DNA of 64,000 nucleotides, taken from Hemicordylus capensis. Lineage: Eukaryota; Chordata; Lepidosauria; Squamata; Cordylidae. The stretch covers positions 349,486,250 through 349,550,249 of the forward strand of contig NC_069659.1 of the NCBI RefSeq assembly GCF_027244095.1, written 5' to 3'. This document shows positions 56,843 through 64,000 of this stretch, in pieces. The translations under genes were made by a program, and so were the position numbers. Each line of letters starts with the position of its first letter. Position 1 is the stretch's first letter. The notes beneath the pieces are model-generated. The model ran no database searches. It was not told where the DNA came from and worked only from the letters and a program-made list of their open reading frames with translations.

Positions 56843-59800
56843 GGATTGCTTCACACAGCTGTTCTTCACCCAGTGACTTGGTATCATGTGAGGACTTCAG
56901 TGGGTCAACGAGAATCACAAGCAGAAATGTCAAAATCCAAACACTTAAATGTATAAAGGGAGACAGTTCACACGTTTGGCTGGAAGTCTTTGAGGCGAGT
57001 CTCACGATCAATAGGGCTTAGCCCGCTCTCCCCGCAGATGATCATTCAGGCAGCCCTGGGTGGCCGGATCGGCTGCCCACACAACTGCCGGCTCTGTCAC
57101 GGAGCTGGCAGGGGTTGTGGGGATCAGGGGTTGCACAGCCCCCGGAAGTTCCAGGATGCCTCACACAAGTGTGTGGGGAAGGGGTGTAACTATAATAGGT
57201 CAAGGGGAGACAGTTGTCTGGGGGCCAACTGCCTTGGCGGGCCCCCAGAGGCAAGTCACATGACTGACTCCCCCAGCCGTGCATCCGCCTGGGCTTCCTT
57301 CAGTTGTATTCATCCTCCGAAATGGATGTGAGTGTGAAGACCCCGAGTGACCAGAACAGCATGTCTTTCTCTAGTACCATTAAATGACTTGCATCGTCCA
57401 CAATTTACAAAACCTTTTAAAAAATAATTTAGGATGATGTTCTATTGTGGCACATAGGGTTTTTTATATATATAAATTTTACTATGCTTTTTGTTACCAC
57501 TGTTCAGCCTCATTTAATATTTCTTTACTTCATGAGCTGAGCTTCAGTGAGGTGGCAGAATAACTTTACTAAGTAGCAATATAAAGTAGTATATGAAGAA
57601 GGTCTTCAGTGTCATTCACCCAATGAATCCTTGAAAGTCTTCTAATGATAACTAAACAAAAATACTAAATGTAGTCTTCAAGGTCTTATAACCACTAATG
57701 TCTTACTCCCATGACTATCAGCCGATACTTCCTGTTCTCAATAGGACAACCTATTGTGTGGGTAAATGCCACTGAAGATGTCCATGTTAAGACCAAAACG
57801 TGTTTGGCATTTTAAGAAAAGTTCAGAAGAACTATCTCCTTGCACGATTTGTGGTTGAACCTTGGTCCTACAAGAAAAAAAAATCTATTGGATTACCCAT
57901 TTGCTAATCTGGACATTTAGAACTTCAAAAGGACTCTTGTAAGAGATTGGATTACAAGTGTGAGACTCCTTCTCCATCACTATTTACTTTGAAGACGCAA
58001 GTCAAGGAGGACATTTTGGGTTTATATTACATCAGAATCACTTGTGCTCTGGTTTTGATGTATACTAATTATGATTATTGTTTTCTATGCGTACTATTTC
58101 ATATTGCAATTTTAGCGAAGTTATTCTATTAAATTTTGTTAATATACCATCTACAGGTCTTATAGCATGTAAAATATATAAAATATAAAAAAATAATATA
58201 GAGATTCATGCCCCTCTCTTAGGCATCTGCATTTTTCTATAAAATGATATGATTGTTTTGGGTTCGTAGGGCTAGTTCATGTTATGCATGTTAATCACTT
58301 GATGTCTCAGGGAGGCAATTCACCTATTCATCTATTTAATAGCATTATGTCCGAGGTAATGGGAGAAAATATCAAAGTTTTGCCTGTGGTACTTAACTTG
58401 TGATGGCTATTTCACACATGCAAGTCATGATGTTGTAGCCACCAAGTGGTAAACATGCATGTGTGAATCAACCCTTAGAAATAACATTCTGTGTTAGGAT
58501 ATTGTAAATCATACAGTCTAATTCTCAGCTGCAGTGGATGGCTATTTGCCAGTAGAACTTTACTAAAATAAAAGATATCACAGTAATGTATGAGATTCTC
58601 AGTTTGCCAAGAGAAGTTCATTTCACTTACAGAACTCCATTCTGAAATCACAACACGCAACAACACCTGGAAGAAAACTAAACTTGCAAGTGTAAATGGC
58701 TTATGCTATTGCCGAGGTAACTGAGAGCCCTTCTGTTTCCCCGCTGAATCCTAAGAAATGAGAGGTGTACTTCATGGCTGCATAGATGCCACAATACCAC
58801 TAAACTACAAGAAAAAAACAAAGAGTCAGATATTGGATGCAAAATTCAGCAGCTTGGGACTCTCAGCTTTCACTTAGAACAAAGCAAGTTTCTAGCCCCT
58901 ATGGCTCCAGAGAGATGGAGGCTGTTCTCATGAGCATCCAAGCCCAAGCTCAAGCAGCAGATCCCGGCAGCCCCACGGCACCAAACCCAGTGCCGAAGCC
59001 TGGCCCTTAGCCAAGGTGAAAGGCTCAAACCTTTTGGGATCATGTGCCAGCGCGGGCCTGCTTGCATCCTAGAGTGCCCGTCCCCTGGGAGAACCCCACT
59101 GTGCACCGCGTTCGGCGCACTGTGCGATACCCGGAGGCCGGCATCACAAGTCCCACCCTCAGAGCAATCCGTTCTGCTCTGTGCTACATGGAACAGTGCA
59201 GACTGTGTGGGAGCGCAGAGTGGAGCGTGCTCCCACCAAGGACAGGATGATCGCCTGGGCGGTGTGGGTGGAAGGCAAAGTTTGCAAAGCCTTCCCCCTG
59301 CCTTCCTGCCCACCAGGTCATGTTAATGGCCCCACAGCTGTGGGCAGTGTTCGGTGAAAAATCAGAAGCCAGAACAGGCCTATAGAACTTCCAGTGGCCA
59401 GAGCGTGGGGCTTCAGCCTTCTGCTGAGATTCCTATCCCTCGCCAGGAATTGCATAAGGAAAAGTAAATATATGCAGACATACATTGTGTACCTATCTAT
59501 GCACAGGCCTCCGAGGTCCCTACTCTATGGAGTGCGGTAGTGTAAACTAGCGTGGTGCAGGGGCTAGAAAATTAGAGCTAGACTGGGGAGACATGGTGTC
59601 AAATCTCTGAAGCTCACTGGAGTACTTTGGGTCACTTCCATGTGAGCGCGCGCTCGCTCTCGCTCTCTCTCTCTCTCTCCAACCTACCTTGCAGGGTTGT
59701 TGTGAAAATAAAATATGGGAGCATGGGAGGAAGAACCACGTATGCTGATCTGAGCTCTTTGGTGGAAGGGGGGATATCAATAAATGAGTAACTGACACAG

Positions 59801-62209
59801 GCCATTTCCTTGGCACATAATTTTTGGGGTGTGTGCATGCACATGTACGTGTCTGTGTGTGTGAGTGTTGTTAGCCATGCACCAAGTAGACACAGCCCAG
59901 GTACTGTGTCTCCCCCACAAATACCACCCATCGCCCCTCTTTTATCCATAGCTCTCTTCCGTTATTCCCACAACCAACATTGGTTAAGCATTAAATTCTA
60001 GGTTTGCAACACAGCAAGTTAATCAAGCACATTGATGGAAAAAATGCATAAGCCGCTATGGCTTTCACGTCGCCAGCATCTTTGTATTGCTTTCATTGAT
60101 CGGGGGAGATTTTCTGCACAGAATTTTCACGTGGTGCACAGGCCAGCAAGAAGCCGTTCCCCAGCACCAAATGACGTTTTGACAGATCTGAAGCACAGCG
60201 AGGCCAGGAGTGCAGCATCTCAAGGAAGGTGGGCCTTGAGCCAGCTCCTAATGGGATTAATTCCCTTGTCTGCCTCGAGCATATGCTCCAGACTCTCCAA
60301 AGTTGTTTCCGACCACCCCAACCCTGCTCTCCCCTGGCTTCCTTTTGCCCCCACATCCATCATTCTTTCATGAGAGAAAAAGAATATATTCTACCCCACC
60401 CTAACTACTCTCAACAAGCGACATCATCAATCCTTCACATGCTGCAGTTATCCAGAAAGCACTTCTGTGATTGCTCCATTCATTGCCTTATTGCTTTGGC
60501 TCTCCTTGGTACAAGATCTCTCTTCTATTATCCTAGTATCCAATTTTCTGAGATCATGCATGACATGAAGGGGGGGGAGGTGAGCAAACTGCATTTCCCC
60601 TCAACCTGGAAGGAAGAAGGGCCAAGCTGGCGTTGCTCTATGGAACATCCTGCTACTAAATCAGAAAGGGATGGTCAGGTGGCAGCCATGTCCTCAGGCA
60701 GGTCAGCGTTGCCGCCTCTGTGACTGTGGTTCGAAAATCTGTGCAAAACCAGAGTGATAGCTGCTCCAGAAGTCGAATATAATGCTTCGGCAACAAAACC
60801 TCAGGTCTCAGCAGTGAACTTCAGAGATAACCAAAGATTCAATTTGGAGTGGCAAACCGGAGGTCACTTTCAGCCCGTAACTGCAGTTTGGCGCATTCGG
60901 GTGTATTGGAGTACCAACCTTGGCCACGTTTAACTCCGATTTGGCGTTATGTGTGAATGCAGCCAGAGAGAGTGTGTGTTTCTGTCTTTGCTATATGCTT
61001 TGGTAATACAGTCATTTGCCACCAGGGGGGTGAGTGGCTTCCAGATGGCAATCAGGTATGGAGGTGGTCTGCAAAACCTTTACACAAGCCTCTAGCATGA
61101 TCTTACTCACTGTAGAGATGCTCCTGCAGGCTTCCATGCTCCTTCCTGGCGCAATGTTGCCCCCTGTACACATGCCAAGCAGGGACCTTGCCGTGCTACC
61201 TGCTGACCACCTCTTGCATTCTGAGAAGAACTCACTCTTTTTCATTACTATGTTTACAGAGACTGGAGGAAGGGGTGTGTTCTTCTCAGAATGCAAGAGC
61301 TGGCCAGCAGGTGGCACTGCAGAAATCGTGCAAGGTCCCTGCTTGGCAAAAGGTAAAACTGCACCAGGAAGGGGTGTGGAAGTCCACAAGAACATCTGTA
61401 TGGTGAGTAAGAGTGCACTTGGAACTTTGCACAAAAAACTTTGCAGATTCCGCATTTCTTCTTCTTCTTCTTCTTCTTCTATTAATCACTAGACTCAAAA
61501 GCTGACATCAAAACCTCTCAGGTAAAGCAGGCACCCTTTTCTTGCTTTTGGACTAGAAAGCCAGTTGTGCAGTTGGTCCCTGATCAATTTTCTTTAGAGG
61601 TGCAGGTTGCCAGGCACAAAATCCCCCCTTCCGTTCCTGGCAAGCCACACCAAAAAAGCAATTGACTCCTTCCCCACCCCCGGATCAGAAAAGAAAGGGG
61701 TACTGCAGACATTTGGGAAGTTCCTCCATTGGGGATGGGGCTCAGTGGTAGAGCCTCTGCTTTGCATGCAGAAAGTCTCAGGCTCAATTCTCTGGCTGCA
61801 TCTCCAGATAGGACTGGGGGGGGGGGGGCGGGAAACATTCCTGCCTGAAGTCTTGGAGAGCCATTTCCAGAGTAGACATCACTGAGCCAAATGGACCAAT
61901 GGTTTGATTCAGTTGATGTCCCTATGTCCCTAGCTGCATGTCTACACTCTTTAGCTGCATGTCTACACTCTTTCCAAATCTGCATGGGGATGTGCCCTTG
62001 TCAGTGGTACTGACCCTTCAGAATGTGGGGGGGGGAGATGTCCCACCATCATACCTGCCAGCAAACAGGGTCCCTTAACCAGCATCTCAAAGCTGAACTC
62101 GTAGGGGAAGGGATTGTAGACCTCGCCCCTGAAGATGTCGGTGTCCTTGGGAGGTATGAGGAAAGGGTGCTCATTCTTCACCCCAGAGGATCCAAAACAA
62201 CTGGTGGAA
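25112..62209 (-). CDS. VWA5B2: VWA5B2 (von Willebrand factor A domain-containing 5B2), 18 exons, 5' end outside window
   Basis: Minus-strand exons, 5' to 3': 62209-62055, 56188-56057, 54388-54264, 52285-52109, 48521-48411, 45487-45285, 42502-42388, 40587-40408 (or 40402), 39504-39306, 38820-38525, 35933-35708, 34736-34383, 32801-32664, 29773-29654, 28527-28453, 27386-27317, 26243-26132, 25774-25112. All junction phases agree, giving 1,149 codons plus stop with the 40408 donor. Landmarks are TSCFG and YEFSFEMLVKGPCLLAG (end of VIT region), RALEIILHP-like LEIILYP, FLIDRSGSV (start of VWA domain), QPLHRGYPRQLFLF, DWYVPDTMEALL, YPGDRLISYC, the Ser-rich middle with IWKRIYQPSYIQEQYMLTHC, LDWDTLLEPPYLF, LHRLTAGSVIRDNE, and the C-terminal block WATAVALAWLEHRCAGFF...LFLLLRHWDENIKLNMLCYN. 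This follows human VWA5B2 throughout. About 170 N-terminal residues are missing, presumably right of 64000. The function is largely unknown, so none is asserted. Introns are packed with repeats. Confidence 0.95.
26357..26732 (+). mobile_element. hAT-like foldback element, first of a tandem pair
   Basis: Ends CAGTGTTTCTCAACC and GTTGAAAAACACTG. The inside is a long palindrome (GCTGGGAGCTCTCC... with complement). Flanks CCCTACAT (26349-26356) and CTCTACAT (26733-26740). Confidence 0.9.
26741..26876 (+). mobile_element. hAT-like foldback MITE, second of a tandem pair
   Basis: CAGGGATTCTCAAC family, directly after the CTCTACAT at 26733-26740 and followed by another CTCTACAT (26877-26884). Confidence 0.93.
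27317..29773 (-). CDS. VWA5B2: VWA5B2 run of three short exons (70, 75 and 120 nt)
   Basis: Exons 29773-29654, 28527-28453 and 27386-27317 are too small and poorly conserved to be found by similarity alone. I identified them from pyrimidine-rich acceptors, GTACCA, GTAAGA and GTGACT donors, and because only this set carries the frame from phase 1 to the phase-2 join with 26243. They encode a Ser/Gln-rich linker (SGSRRQRSYSAG, EEMPPASPVNL, SMGSQKSMENFVG). Confidence 0.8.
28843..29180 (+). repeat. Degenerate tandem repeat, period about 129 bp
   Basis: About 2.5 units. TTGCACCTCAAA recurs at 28912 and 29041, followed each time by TCCACCATCTTGAATCGGGG and then TGAGGYRTCYCTATG. It ends near a small hairpin, AGCCTACTGGAAAGTAGGCT (29226-29245). 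Family unknown. Confidence 0.65.
29939..30396 (+). mobile_element. Two adjacent TIR elements of an unclassified family
   Basis: Ends of the type GCTGCATTCACATGTRAC at 29941 and 30187, with complements at about 30178 and 30395 (GTTACGTGCGAATGC). The second resembles 60755-60975. No coding sequence. Confidence 0.5.
30480..30960 (+). repeat. Unclassified GC-rich repeat with hairpins, copy 1
   Basis: Contains an inverted repeat around 30489-30528 (CAGCCTAACCCAGCCTGGG with complement) and the hairpin GTTAAGGGTGC-ACTC-GCACCCTTAAC at 30612-30637. The CCCGGAGGCCGG region is shared with 58870-59340. Confidence 0.55.
31430..31860 (+). mobile_element. LINE 3' end (L2/CR1-like)
   Basis: GGGCTGCCCCAGGACTTTGG, CTCTGGGTGTTTTTAAGAAG and the 3' UTR with GAACTGCCCAGGGACTTGC ending in AAATAAAT. 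Confidence 0.7.
32075..32479 (+). other. Unexplained 134-codon open frame in a VWA5B2 intron
   Basis: The frame ends KLQQLQEEIAKCYY and matches no protein or transposon I know. It could be a worn LINE remnant or chance. It is antisense to VWA5B2, with no convincing promoter or splice sites. Confidence 0.25.
32995..33185 (-). mobile_element. Sauria SINE, inverted
   Basis: Begins with the inverted BovB-like tail (GTGCCGTCAAGTCAATTTCG, ACTCCTGGTGACCAC) and ends at the inverted B box GGGGATTTGAACC. Confidence 0.85.
33558..33639 (+). repeat. (CCTT)n microsatellite, about 20 units
   Basis: Uninterrupted CCTT units after a C8 run. Confidence 0.98.
35530..35570 (+). repeat. (AATT)n microsatellite
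   Basis: About 10 perfect units after (GAT)n and (AAC)n interruptions. Confidence 0.97.
36058..36372 (-). mobile_element. CR1 3' end followed by a worn foldback hAT MITE
   Basis: CR1 at 36058-36235 (AAGAACAGCCCTGCTGGATC). At 36245-36372 a palindrome with CAAGTTTGAGTCCCCAGATG and its complement. Confidence 0.65.
37801..37955 (+). mobile_element. hAT-like foldback MITE, worn
   Basis: CAGGGCAGGTCCTCAAAC left end, ACTACATCTCCCATCATCCC arm and its complement. Target duplication unclear. Confidence 0.6.
38201..38336 (+). mobile_element. 136-bp hAT-like foldback MITE, perfect target duplication
   Basis: CAGTGTTCCCTCTAG...TTAGAGGAAACACAG between CTTGTAGA at 38193-38200 and 38337-38344. Confidence 0.93.
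38525..38820 (-). CDS. VWA5B2: VWA5B2 Ser-rich exon
   Basis: A 296-nt exon encodes GGDPVSGGDIWKRIYQPSYI, then EQYMLTHCSVS and a long Ser/Thr/Gln-rich stretch without predicted fold, ending QQIAGAK at a GTGAGG donor. The IWKRIYQPSYIQEQY block is conserved with human (IWRRIFQSSYIREQY as I recall). A hAT element lies 125 bp upstream in the preceding intron. Confidence 0.9.
38945..39080 (+). mobile_element. 136-bp hAT-like foldback MITE
   Basis: Between CATCTGGG (38937-38944) and CATCTGGA (39081-39088), 7 of 8. It lies 125 bp from a VWA5B2 exon. Confidence 0.9.
39628..39765 (+). mobile_element. hAT-like foldback MITE
   Basis: CAGGGTTCCCTCTAAC to GAGGGAACACTG. Flanks only partly match. Confidence 0.78.
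40408..40587 (-). CDS. VWA5B2: VWA5B2 exon with ambiguous donor (GC-AG or weak GT)
   Basis: It encodes LIKSLKRAIEPAVSD through YPGDRLISYCTLYHIASFRDKK in phase 0. No standard GTRAGT donor follows. Either AAG|GCAACA (exon end 40408, GC-AG class) or ACA|GTTGAG (exon end 40402, two more codons) keeps the phase-0 join to the exon starting at 39504. Confidence 0.85.
40680..41365 (+). mobile_element. LINE 3' end (L2/CR1-like) split by a hAT element
   Basis: Left part to 40949 has GGGGAGGTCTGGTTGAAGTT. Right part from 41119 has CTAGGACTTTGGGACGCAC to AAATAAATAAATA. The two join in the same order as the intact tail at 31430-31860. Confidence 0.75.
40950..41118 (+). mobile_element. hAT-like element (CAGGGGCATAGCTA family) inside a LINE
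   Basis: CAGGGGCATAGCTAGGG at one end and ATAGCTACACCTCTG at the other, inverted over about 15 bp. The flanks no longer show a clear duplication. A related left end (AGGGGTGTAACTATAATAGG) is at 57182. Confidence 0.7.
43535..43862 (+). mobile_element. Palindromic MITE split by an L2-like tail
   Basis: Arms AGACTAAGTTACTCATGAGT (from 43538) and the complement ACTCATGAGTAACTTAGTCT (43840-43859). An L2-like tail occupies about 43605-43800. Confidence 0.7.
44819..44949 (+). mobile_element. hAT-like foldback MITE, first of a tandem pair sharing target site
   Basis: CAGGGATTCTCAACATTGGG...TTGAGAATCCCTG. Flanked by GTCTAGAT at 44811-44818 and 44950-44957. Confidence 0.95.
44958..45094 (+). mobile_element. 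hAT-like foldback MITE, second of a tandem pair sharing target site
   Basis: Same family and orientation class as its neighbour, flanked by GTCTAGAT at 44950-44957 and 45095-45102. The copies differ at several sites and in length (131 and 137 bp). Confidence 0.95.
45710..46020 (-). mobile_element. Chimeric 5S/tRNA-Ala/CR1-tail SINE, inverted
   Basis: Starts with the inverted tail (AGGAAGCTGCCATATACTGA) and ends with the inverted 5S-like block. Confidence 0.85.
46441..46845 (-). mobile_element. CR1 LINE 3' end with ORF2 C-terminus
   Basis: The longest CR1 piece here. The minus strand encodes [33 protein letters not shown], the CR1 ORF2 terminus, then the 3' UTR. Confidence 0.85.
46900..47370 (+). 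mobile_element. Possible L1-type LINE 3' end
   Basis: The plus strand reads LAGMAKLTALLRNKFEVFKR, reminiscent of a vertebrate L1 ORF2 C-terminus, followed by (TTTG)n and an A-rich end. Confidence 0.45.
48030..48280 (-). mobile_element. Chimeric SINE, inverted, 5S part truncated
   Basis: CR1-like tail and tRNA-Ala-like block are present. It breaks off in the 5S region 130 bp from a VWA5B2 exon. Confidence 0.75.
49400..49710 (+). mobile_element. Chimeric 5S/tRNA-Ala/CR1-tail SINE
   Basis: GAGCTGGTCTTGTGGAAGC, AGCAGGGTCTGCCCTGG, tRNA-like block, ACTGAGCTAGATGGACC tail. Confidence 0.82.
50205..50492 (-). mobile_element. Chimeric SINE, inverted
   Basis: GAAGCTGCCTTATGCCGAGT at one end, 5S-like CAAACTAAAGTGGACCCTGC near the other. 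Confidence 0.82.
51005..51172 (-). mobile_element. Chimeric SINE, inverted, 3' part missing
   Basis: Only the 5S-derived half and the start of the tRNA-like block remain. An L2-like tail with (AATC)n follows at 51440-51540. Confidence 0.7.
52109..52285 (-). CDS. VWA5B2: VWA5B2 exon carrying the MIDAS start of the VWA domain
   Basis: This phase 0/0 exon of 177 nt encodes VAFVQKRFHKDIFHNP, then EMLFLIDRSGSVNG. DRSGS fits the DxSxS part of a metal-ion-dependent adhesion site. The next exons supply GGTNLL, the usual threonine position. The third MIDAS position, normally Asp in a strand ending like LITDG, reads LFMHSG in the exon at 45285-45487, so the metal site looks incomplete. Confidence 0.9.
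52850..52965 (-). mobile_element. CR1 LINE fragment
   Basis: GTGGCAGAGAACTCCATAAA matches the CR1 ORF2 C-terminal region in reverse. Confidence 0.5.
53300..53660 (+). mobile_element. Non-autonomous TIR element, GGGCGCTTTCCAGATTACA family
   Basis: The first 17 bases (GGGCGCTTTCCAGATTA) are repeated inverted at 53644-53660 (TAATCTGGAAAGCGCCC), and similarity continues through CAACAGTG. No coding sequence and no clear target duplication. Confidence 0.75.
54641..54776 (+). mobile_element. 136-bp hAT-like foldback MITE, perfect target duplication
   Basis: CAGGGCTGCTCAACTTGGGC...TTGAGCAGGCCTG, flanked by ATCTAGCC at 54633-54640 and 54777-54784. Confidence 0.93.
54868..55115 (+). mobile_element. 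tRNA-derived SINE with (AAT)n tail
   Basis: GCCAGTGTGGTGTTGTGGC head, CAAGTTCAAATCCCC B box, GGGCTCCTTGGAGGAAGAG near the end, then about 11 AAT units. Confidence 0.85.
56325..56842 (+). mobile_element. BovB (RTE) LINE 3' end with (AATC)n tail
   Basis: The broken plus-strand frame reads LYGCES, RLRIPWTARKTNKW, SLEKSIMLGKVEGKR and VAKSRHQLYGT, the BovB ORF2 C-terminus. GTCGCTAAGAGTCGACACC and the (AATC)n end match the Sauria SINE tail it would mobilise. Confidence 0.9.
57350..58870. other. AT-rich stretch, nothing firmly recognised
   Basis: About 1.5 kb of AT-rich intronic sequence with no SINE or hAT copy. GTTAAGACCAAAACGTGTTTGG at 57785-57806 vaguely recalls ribozyme-bearing Penelope-like ends, but I could not support a fold. 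Confidence 0.3.
58870..59340 (+). repeat. Unclassified GC-rich repeat, copy 2
   Basis: Shares GCACTGTGCGATACCCGG, then AGGCCGGCATCACAAGT with the 30480-30960 repeat, in the same orientation. Confidence 0.5.
60755..60975 (+). mobile_element. TIR-type repeat related to 30183-30396
   Basis: GCGCATTCGGGTGTATTGGA and GGCGTTATGTGTGAATGC align with GCATTCGGATGTATCAG and GCGTTACGTGCGAATGC of the other copy. Confidence 0.5.
61728..61935 (+). mobile_element. tRNA-Ala-like SINE without 5S head
   Basis: GGGGATGGGGCTCAGTGGTA, anticodon-arm-like GCTTTGCATGC (TGC anticodon of tRNA-Ala), B box AGGCTCAATTCTC, then the CR1-like tail. It lies 120 bp from a VWA5B2 exon. Confidence 0.82.
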
Positions 62210-62884
62210 CTGAAGAAGAAGAAGAAGAAGAGAGAGAAAAGTCACAAACGAGGGCTGCCTGGCATGCATCAGGGCAGGGCTCAGCTGGATCTCGGGCCTT
62301 ATCCTGCAAGACCTGCAAATGGTCCATTCTGTGGCAAGGAGTATATTTGCTTCACAAGATCCCCGAAGAGGCCTCCTCATGGATAGGTCTAAGCTGCACA
62401 ATTGTTCTTTCCTAGCTTGCGTGGAGGAGGGGGCAGGGAATGCTAGAGCTATAAAATAAATTTAGACCAAGGGTACAGCCAGAGGGAAAGTTTAGGGAGC
62501 AACTCCTCACTTACTCTCTCTCTCTCTCTCTATTTTTTTGTGGCAGGGCGGAGAAGAAAGACAGTAAAATTAAAGGGAAGGGAGCTCCTCAAATGCTTGG
62601 GGGGGGGGGGGGGAATCTGCGCCCCTGACTGACACTATAAATTCTTATAGAGGAATTTATAGAGAGAAATCTCATTACAAGTTTGTTGCTTTTAAAAAAA
62701 AAATCGACCATTGTTCCCTTCCTCCATATAAATGAAGATTTCCAACATCATGAAAAAGAAAGACGTGGAGAGAGAGAGTGAGCATGTATTTGTTTTCAGT
62801 GGGATAATTTCTGTGGTTGCATCCACCACATGAGGATGCATTTAGAAGCACAATTAATCAGGGAAGACTTACAGGGAGTTACAC

Positions 62885-63165
62885 AGGAACATAGGAAGCT
62901 GCCATATACTGAGCCAGACCCTTGGTCTATCTAGCTCAGTATTGTCTTCACAGACTGGCAGCAGCTTCTCCAAGGTTGCAGGTAGGAATCTCTCTCAGCC
63001 TTCTCTTGGAGATGCTGCCAGGGAGGGAACTTGGAACCTTCTGCTCTTCCCAGAGCGGCTTCATCCCCTGAGGGGAAGATCTAACAGTGCTCACACTTCT
63101 AGTCTCTCATTCATATGCAGCCAGGGCAGACCCTGCTTAGCTAGGGGGACAAATCACGCTTTCAG
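62885..63165 (-). mobile_element. Chimeric 5S/tRNA-Ala/CR1-tail SINE, inverted
   Basis: Close in sequence to the 45710 copy. GAAGCTGCCATATACTGAGC at one end, CAGGGCAGACCCTGCTTAGC (inverted 5S box A) near the other. Confidence 0.85.
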
Positions 63166-63479
63166 GTAACCCGCGGGGTAAGGGCCTGTTTGGGCAACTC
63201 TGAAAAAGCACAGCAAATACGAACTGAAACACGGGTGAGGCATATTTCTGTTGTGGTAACTACAAGCCCTGCTATTTCACCGCATGCCAAAGTCAGCACA
63301 GATGTCTACTCAGTCCACATTCCCAAACACACGAGGTTGGTCATGTAAACTGGCTCCATGAGAAAGAGAGTTGGCATAGAGGAGATGGTGGGGCCAGGTC
63401 TGCACACTGGTCAGCAGTCCAGTTTCTCATTCCTGCTGTGGCAACGGGTCATGATTTACAGTGCAAAAATCCACCAGTC

Positions 63480-63720
63480 TAGTCTTTGTACAGACCAGTG
63501 GCAGCTCAGGACCTCTGTGCACCTGAGGCAGGGCACCAAACACCACTCCCCTTTGTGCATGCCCTCCGCACTGCCCCTTTTAAAAAAAGGGGGAGGGCAG
63601 GAGGACATCTTGCCCCCTCATTGGCACCCCAATAATCTGCTGCCTGAAGCAACCATCTCACCTCGCCACATGGAAGGGATGCCCCGGTATAGACTCCGTT
63701 AATGAACATGCTGAATCAGG
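63480..63720 (+). repeat. Unclassified repeat (ACCTGAGGCAG type)
   Basis: CAGTGGCAGCTCAGGACCTC start and GCCTGAAGCAACCATCTCAC. A distant relative at about 52465-52500 has GGAGGCAATTGCCTCAGCC. Possibly hAT-derived. Confidence 0.35.
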
Positions 63721-64000
63721 GTCACATGGCTACCAACAAGTTTTCAACGGGGCCAGCATGCCATTATATCCAGACTGTGGATCCAGGCACTCTGCTCAGC
63801 TCTGAGCACAATTCCTTTGCCCTTCAGCTCACCGAGCACCATGAAAACAGCAAGCAAAATTAGAATCTTCTGCCCCTTTCGAGGTTCTATTATTTTCAAG
63901 GCCTTTGACATCTCTGGATCCTGCCCAGCTCCTTACCTCCTCCTTAAAAGAAGAGGCATCCCAAATCTTTCTTCATTTCTATATTTACCCACTGGATCAG

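Noticed and set aside
57780-57830. Hammerhead ribozyme of a Penelope-like element
   Set aside because: CTGAAGA and ACCAAAACG only loosely recall the conserved cores, and I could not form the three stems.
61728-61800. A functional tRNA-Ala gene
   Set aside because: The A- and B-box-like text is part of a SINE. The acceptor and T arms do not pair well and a CR1-like tail follows.

Overview
This is nuclear DNA of a squamate reptile (lizard or snake). The host genes are split by introns with standard GT-AG signals. The repeats are a squamate set: Sauria SINEs with a BovB-like tail, a BovB LINE 3' end, CR1 and L2-like LINE tails, a chimeric 5S/tRNA/CR1-tailed SINE, many short palindromic hAT-like elements and one Tc1-like element. 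I see no bacterial, phage, CRISPR or retroviral component.

Three host genes are supported, in the order and orientation I recall for human 3q27: EEF1AKMT4 and ALG3 divergent, ALG3 and VWA5B2 tail to tail. (1) 7909-8089, minus strand: first coding exon of EEF1AKMT4 in a CpG-rich promoter; the other exons were not found and probably lie left of the window. (2) 10324-24313, plus strand: complete ALG3, 9 coding exons, 443 codons, ending in a KKxx ER-retrieval signal. Its seventh intron is a minor-class (U12) AT-AC intron. (3) 25112-62209, minus strand: VWA5B2, 18 coding exons (about 1,150 codons) from the end of the VIT region through the VWA domain to the stop; the 5' exons lie beyond base 64000. 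Poly(A) signals of ALG3 and VWA5B2 are only about 300 bp apart.

The three proteins do not form a pathway. ALG3 adds the sixth mannose (alpha-1,3) to the dolichol-linked N-glycan precursor in the ER, EEF1AKMT4 methylates translation factor eEF1A, and VWA5B2 is a poorly characterised VIT/VWA protein. Their linkage is conserved synteny.

The most notable non-genic signals are: (a) hAT-like foldback elements of about 131-137 bp, many with 8-bp target duplications. At two loci two elements sit head to tail sharing one target sequence in three copies, and at a third a copy landed across the end of an older one. (b) Both arms of these elements carry a core resembling the ZNF143/THAP11 promoter motif. 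(c) A SINE family has a clear 5S rRNA promoter region fused to a tRNA-Ala-like block and a CR1-like tail. (d) Several nested insertions and some two-copy repeat families I cannot classify. Repeat boundaries not set by target duplications are approximate. Stretches not listed are intronic or intergenic DNA in which I recognise nothing.
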